DNA of 64,000 nucleotides, taken from contig CALMJK010000006.1 in NCBI GenBank assembly GCA_937864225.1, positions 124,001-188,000 of the forward strand, written 5' to 3'. This DNA comes from an uncultured bacterium (GTDB lineage Bacteria; Krumholzibacteriota; Krumholzibacteriia; LZORAL124-64-63). The notes beneath the pieces were generated by a model. That model saw nothing but the letters and a program-made list of their open reading frames with translations. It was not told the origin of the DNA and searched no databases. The position numbers and the translations under genes are program-made. Below are positions 60,811 to 64,000 of this stretch, one piece after another; position 1 is the first letter of the stretch; every line of letters starts with the position of its first letter.

Positions 60811-61802
60811 TGAAGAGACGGCAAGCGTGCGCGGCCGGGCTCGGCGCGCTCGCGGCGGCGCTGGCGGTCGGCGCCGCGGGCGGGTGCGGGCGCGGGCGCG
60901 ACGAGCTCATCGTGGTGAGCGGGCACGTGGAGGCGACCGAGGTGCACGTCGCGACCAAGGTGCCGGGAGTCATCGAAGCGCTCGGCGCCGAGGAGGGGGA
61001 TCGCGTCGCGGTCGGAGCGCGCCTGGCGCGCGTCGACACCGTGGATCTCGCGCTGGCCATGCGAGCCGCGCGAGCCCAACGCGACCTGGCCGGCGCCGAC
61101 CTGCGGCTGCGGCTGAGCGGATCGCGCCGGGAGGACGTGGCCGAGGCGCGCGCGCAGTGCGACAGGGCGAACGCCGATTTCACGGCCGCCGAGAAGGATC
61201 TCGTCCGGTTCGCCGCGCTGCAGGAGGCCGGCAGCGGCACCGAGCGCTCCCTCGACGATGCCCGCAACCGCCGCGACGCGGCGGCGGCGGCGCTCGAGGC
61301 GGCCCGGCAGCGGTTGCGACGCCTCGAGGCCGGCTTCCGGCCAGAGGAGATCGATGCGGCGCGGGCCCAGGCCGAGGCGGCCGCCGCGCGCGTGGCGCAA
61401 CTTGCGCAGCAGTTGCGGGACGCGGAAGTGACCAGTCCGGTGGCCGGGATCGTCACCTCCCGGCCCGTGGAACTGGGCGAACTGGTCGGTTCGGGAGCCG
61501 TCGTGGCGGTCGTGACCGACCTGGACCACGCCTGGGTCACTGCCTGGGTGCCGGAGCCGGACCTCGCGCGCATACGGCTCGGCCAGGAGGCCGAGGTCGT
61601 CACCGACGACGGGCAGACGCGGACCGGCCGCGTCACCCACATCGCGCCGCAGGCCGAGTTCACGCCCAAGAACGTGCAGACGCGCGACGAGCGGGTGAAG
61701 CTGGTGTTCAAGGTGAAGATCAGCCTCGACAACGGCGACGGCCTCTTCAAGCCGGGCATGCCCGCGATGGCGCGGCTGCGCCCGGCGGTGGGACGGCCGT
61801 GA
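60810..61802 (+). CDS. Periplasmic adaptor (HlyD/MFP) lipoprotein of an efflux pump
   Basis: The 330-residue protein starts with a lipoprotein signal peptide ending in AAGGC (Cys26), then a biotinyl-lipoyl-like first half (ATKVPGVIEALGAEEGDRVAVGARLARVD), a helical hairpin (residues about 75-200; many Ala/Arg/Glu) and the second half (EVTSPVAGIVTSRPVELGELVGSG) and a beta-barrel domain (AWVPEPDLARIRLGQEAEV). This is the YbhG-type adaptor. Its ATG overlaps the TetR stop by 1 nt; GGGGAGGAG is 7 nt upstream. Confidence 0.88.
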   Translation: MKRRQACAAGLGALAAALAVGAAGGCGRGRDELIVVSGHVEATEVHVATKVPGVIEALGAEEGDRVAVGARLARVDTVDLALAMRAARAQRDLAGADLRLRLSGSRREDVAEARAQCDRANADFTAAEKDLVRFAALQEAGSGTERSLDDARNRRDAAAAALEAARQRLRRLEAGFRPEEIDAARAQAEAAAARVAQLAQQLRDAEVTSPVAGIVTSRPVELGELVGSGAVVAVVTDLDHAWVTAWVPEPDLARIRLGQEAEVVTDDGQTRTGRVTHIAPQAEFTPKNVQTRDERVKLVFKVKISLDNGDGLFKPGMPAMARLRPAVGRP

Positions 61803-62764
61803 GCGACGGCGAGATCATGCTGAGCGTGGACGGTCTGGTGCGCCGCTACGGCGATCTCGTCGCGGTCGACGGGCTCTCGCTTGCGGTGGCCCGGGGCGAG
61901 ATGTTCGGCCTGATCGGGCCCGACGGCGCCGGCAAGAGCACCACGCTGCGCGCGGCGCTCGGGCTCATCCAGCCCCACGGCGGGTCGGTGCGCGCGTGCG
62001 GGCTCGATCCATGGCGGCAGCGTCGGGCGGTGGCGGCGCGCGTCGGCTACCTGTCGCAGCGCTTCAGCCTCTACGGCGATCTGACAGTGGATGAGAACAT
62101 CGCGTTCTTCGCCGAGGTGCACGGCGTGCGCGACTGGCGTCCGCGGCGCGAGGCGTTGCTGGAGCTCGTGCGTCTGACGCCGTTTCGCGCGCGTCTGGCG
62201 GACCGCCTCTCGGGCGGCATGAAGCAGAAGCTGGCCCTCGCCTGCACGCTGATTCATACGCCGCAGCTGCTGGTGCTGGACGAACCCACGACCGGCGTCG
62301 ATCCCGTCTCGCGGCGCGACTTCTGGAAGCTGCTGGCGCGCCTGCAGCGCGAAGGCCTGACCGTCGTCATGACCACGCCGTACCTGGACGAGGCGGAGCG
62401 CTGCGGGCGCGTGGCCCTGCTGGATCGCGGCCGCTTGCTGGCGCTCGACGAGCCGGGGGCGCTGCGTCGCGGCCTCGGGCGGTCGCTGGTGGAGATCGTC
62501 GCACGCCCGCGGGAGAGGGCCGCCGCGCTGCTGGCAGCGGCCGAGGGGGTCGCCGATCTGGAAACGTTCGGCGAGCGGCTGCACGTGGCGCTCGCCGCGG
62601 GGCGAGACGCGACCGCCGACGTCGTGCGTCTTGACGCTCTCCTGCGCGCGGCGGGTCTCGACGTGCGGGCCGTTCGCCCCGTGGAGCCCTCGCTGGAGGA
62701 CGTGTTCGTGGCGCGCGTGCGCGCGGCGCAGGACGCGCGCGGCGGCGCCAGGGAGGTTGCCTGA
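61799..62764 (+). CDS. ABC transporter ATPase (YbhF-like)
   Basis: The 321-residue ATPase has Walker A GPDGAGKSTTL (Asp in the place of the common Asn), Q-loop YLSQRFSLYGDLTV, signature LSGGMKQKL, Walker B LLVLDEPT and an H-region ending VMTTPYLDEAE. The C-terminal 90 residues are an extension used in DrrA/YbhF-type exporters. It starts at GTG overlapping the adaptor stop. The permease is not in the window and should lie beyond TolC. Confidence 0.92.
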   Translation: MSDGEIMLSVDGLVRRYGDLVAVDGLSLAVARGEMFGLIGPDGAGKSTTLRAALGLIQPHGGSVRACGLDPWRQRRAVAARVGYLSQRFSLYGDLTVDENIAFFAEVHGVRDWRPRREALLELVRLTPFRARLADRLSGGMKQKLALACTLIHTPQLLVLDEPTTGVDPVSRRDFWKLLARLQREGLTVVMTTPYLDEAERCGRVALLDRGRLLALDEPGALRRGLGRSLVEIVARPRERAAALLAAAEGVADLETFGERLHVALAAGRDATADVVRLDALLRAAGLDVRAVRPVEPSLEDVFVARVRAAQDARGGAREVA

Positions 62765-64000
62765 TGAATCGCCTGGCCGCCCTCGCCCTCGCGCTCGGCG
62801 CCGGCCTCGCGTTCGGCGCCGCGGCGGACGTTCACTGCGCCGAGCCGGCCGCCGGCGTCGACACGCTGGCGCTCTCGCTCGCCGACGCGCTGGCGCGGGC
62901 GCGGGCCGCGGCGCCGCGCCTGCGGGAGTTGGAAGCGCTGGCCGAGGCTGCCGGCGCCGACGCCCGCGTCGCCCGCGCCGCGCGCCTGCCGGCCCTGGAC
63001 GCCCGCGCGGCCTACGCGCGCTGGTCCGACGTACCGGAGCTGACGCTGGCGCTGCCCGGCCAGCCGTCGCGCACGCTCTTCCCGAACCTGCCGGACAACT
63101 GGAGCGCGCGGGCCTCGCTGGCGTGGCCCCTCTGGACGGGGGGGCGCCTGGGATCTGGCGTGCGGGCCGCCGACCGGCTGGCGGAGGCGGCCATCGCGGA
63201 CGCGGACGCGGCGACGGCGGTCCTGGCCGTCGAGGCGCAGACCGTCTACTGGGACGCGTCCGTGGCGCGCGCGCGGCAGGGCGTGCTGGCCGCGGCCATC
63301 ACGGCCTACGAAAGGCACCTGACGGACGCGCGCAACCGGCAGCGGGCCGGCATGGCGGCGCGCCACGAGGTGCTCGCCGTGGAGGTCGAGCGCGACCGGG
63401 CCGAACTGGCGCGCCTGCGGGCCGCCGGCGACGAGGCGGTGGCCCAGGCGGATCTGCGCCGCCTGCTCGATCTGCCTGCCGCGACGGTCGTGGTGCCGGC
63501 AGATTCGCTGCCGGCGCCGGAGGGGGCGGACGAAGATCTCGAGGCGCTGGTGGCGGCGGCGCTGGCGAGGCGACCCGAGCGCGCCGCGGCTGCGGCCCGC
63601 GCGGCCGCCGCCGAGGCGGCCGTGACCGGGGCGCGGGCCGGGCGCCTGCCGCAAGTGGCGCTCACCGCGAACTACGAGCAGGCCGATCCCAACCGCCGAC
63701 TCGCGCCCCCGCGCGAGGGTTGGGAGGAGAGCTGGGACGTCGGCGTGTCCGTCTCGCTCAGCGTCTTCGACGGCGGGCGGATCGGGGCGCAGACCGCCGC
63801 CGCGCGAGCCCGCGCGGAGGCCGCGAGGCAGCGCTTGGCCGAACTCGACCGGCGCCTGCGCCTGGAGGTGACCGTGCGCCGTCAGGACCTGCTCACGGCG
63901 CGCGCGGCGGCCGCGGTGGCCGGGCGCGCGCTGGTCGCGGCGGGCGAGGCGCGCCGCGTCGCGGGCGACCGGTATCGCGAGGGGCTCATTCCTTCCGCCG
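62764..64000 (+). CDS. TolC-family outer-membrane efflux protein (3' end cut)
   Basis: The first 412 codons are present. After a signal peptide the protein has the tandem OEP architecture (SLADALARARAAAPRLRELEALAE ... WPLWTGGRLGSGVRAADRL, later VSLSVFDGGRIGAQTAAARARAEAA), with long Ala-rich helices. TolC channels form the trans-periplasmic exit duct for the pump. The ATG overlaps the ATPase stop by 1 nt. The stop codon lies beyond position 64000. Confidence 0.88.
   Translation, partial: MNRLAALALALGAGLAFGAAADVHCAEPAAGVDTLALSLADALARARAAAPRLRELEALAEAAGADARVARAARLPALDARAAYARWSDVPELTLALPGQPSRTLFPNLPDNWSARASLAWPLWTGGRLGSGVRAADRLAEAAIADADAATAVLAVEAQTVYWDASVARARQGVLAAAITAYERHLTDARNRQRAGMAARHEVLAVEVERDRAELARLRAAGDEAVAQADLRRLLDLPAATVVVPADSLPAPEGADEDLEALVAAALARRPERAAAAARAAAAEAAVTGARAGRLPQVALTANYEQADPNRRLAPPREGWEESWDVGVSVSLSVFDGGRIGAQTAAARARAEAARQRLAELDRRLRLEVTVRRQDLLTARAAAAVAGRALVAAGEARRVAGDRYREGLIPSA

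Noticed and set aside
1-64000. tRNA, rRNA, CRISPR array, transposase or phage genes
   Set aside because: No cloverleaf with a GTTCGA-type T-loop, no regular spaced repeats, and no transposase or integrase motif was found by reading.

Overview
The window is a very GC-rich (about 70 % by eye), densely coded bacterial chromosome segment. A TonB-dependent receptor, lipoproteins with clear lipoboxes, an outer-membrane beta-barrel and a TolC-type efflux protein point to a diderm. An S46 dipeptidyl-peptidase, a sortilin/BNR-repeat exoprotein, an M64 metallopeptidase and ComP-like/NtrC-like signalling genes fit an environmental member of the FCB/Gemmatimonadota-Eisenbacteria type or a deltaproteobacterial-type lineage. 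No rRNA, tRNA, CRISPR array, insertion sequence or prophage was seen, so the lineage is an inference.

Layout. 0-2.8 kb: truncated secreted gene, a periplasmic coiled-coil protein, and malQ. 3.0-10.9 kb: one tight operon of a TonB-dependent receptor followed by hypA-hypB-hypF-hypC-hypD-hypE ([NiFe]-hydrogenase maturation). The hydrogenase itself is not in the window, and the receptor is a good candidate nickel importer. 11.2-17.9 kb: MFS transporter, small beta-barrel, radical SAM protein, YCII-like protein plus methyltransferase, M64 peptidase, GYF-AIM24 fusion. 17.9-19.1 kb: a 38-residue membrane peptide and a SipW-like signal peptidase fused to a PqqD-like domain. 19.1-25.9 kb: sortilin-like protein (minus), then a glycosyltransferase / TIM-barrel / radical SAM operon driven by an apparently leaderless promoter. 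25.7-30.2 kb (minus): GIY-YIG, amino-acid permease, AmpG-like carrier, lipoprotein. 30.4-34.3 kb: membrane histidine kinase and sigma54-dependent response regulator. 34.3-39.1 kb (minus): alpha/beta-hydrolase, two SDR epimerase-like enzymes, a PAP2 phosphatase and a CPBP protein in one operon, ending in a probably frameshifted short gene. 39.4-44.6 kb: S46 peptidase, ACT-domain protein, exported protein, DNA polymerase IV. 44.8-51.2 kb: glutamate dehydrogenase and two unusual PEP-synthase-like proteins. 51.2-57.6 kb: phosphoesterase, two ATP-grasp ligases (the second fused to GNAT) and a convergent PLP-decarboxylase/DUF3326-like pair. 57.9-64 kb: tpx, MFS carrier, a tiny DRR-repeat protein, and a TetR - lipoprotein adaptor - ABC ATPase - TolC efflux operon with a clear TetR operator; it runs off the end.

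Most original signals: (i) the two PEP/pyruvate-binding proteins share a C-terminal module (GRWGS ... G[ST]HFF) where the phosphohistidine domain of PEP synthase would be expected, one of them also carrying a nucleotidyltransferase domain; (ii) the peptidase-PqqD fusion next to a tiny membrane peptide; (iii) a TonB receptor embedded in a hyp operon; (iv) promoters placing the start codon at the predicted transcription start.
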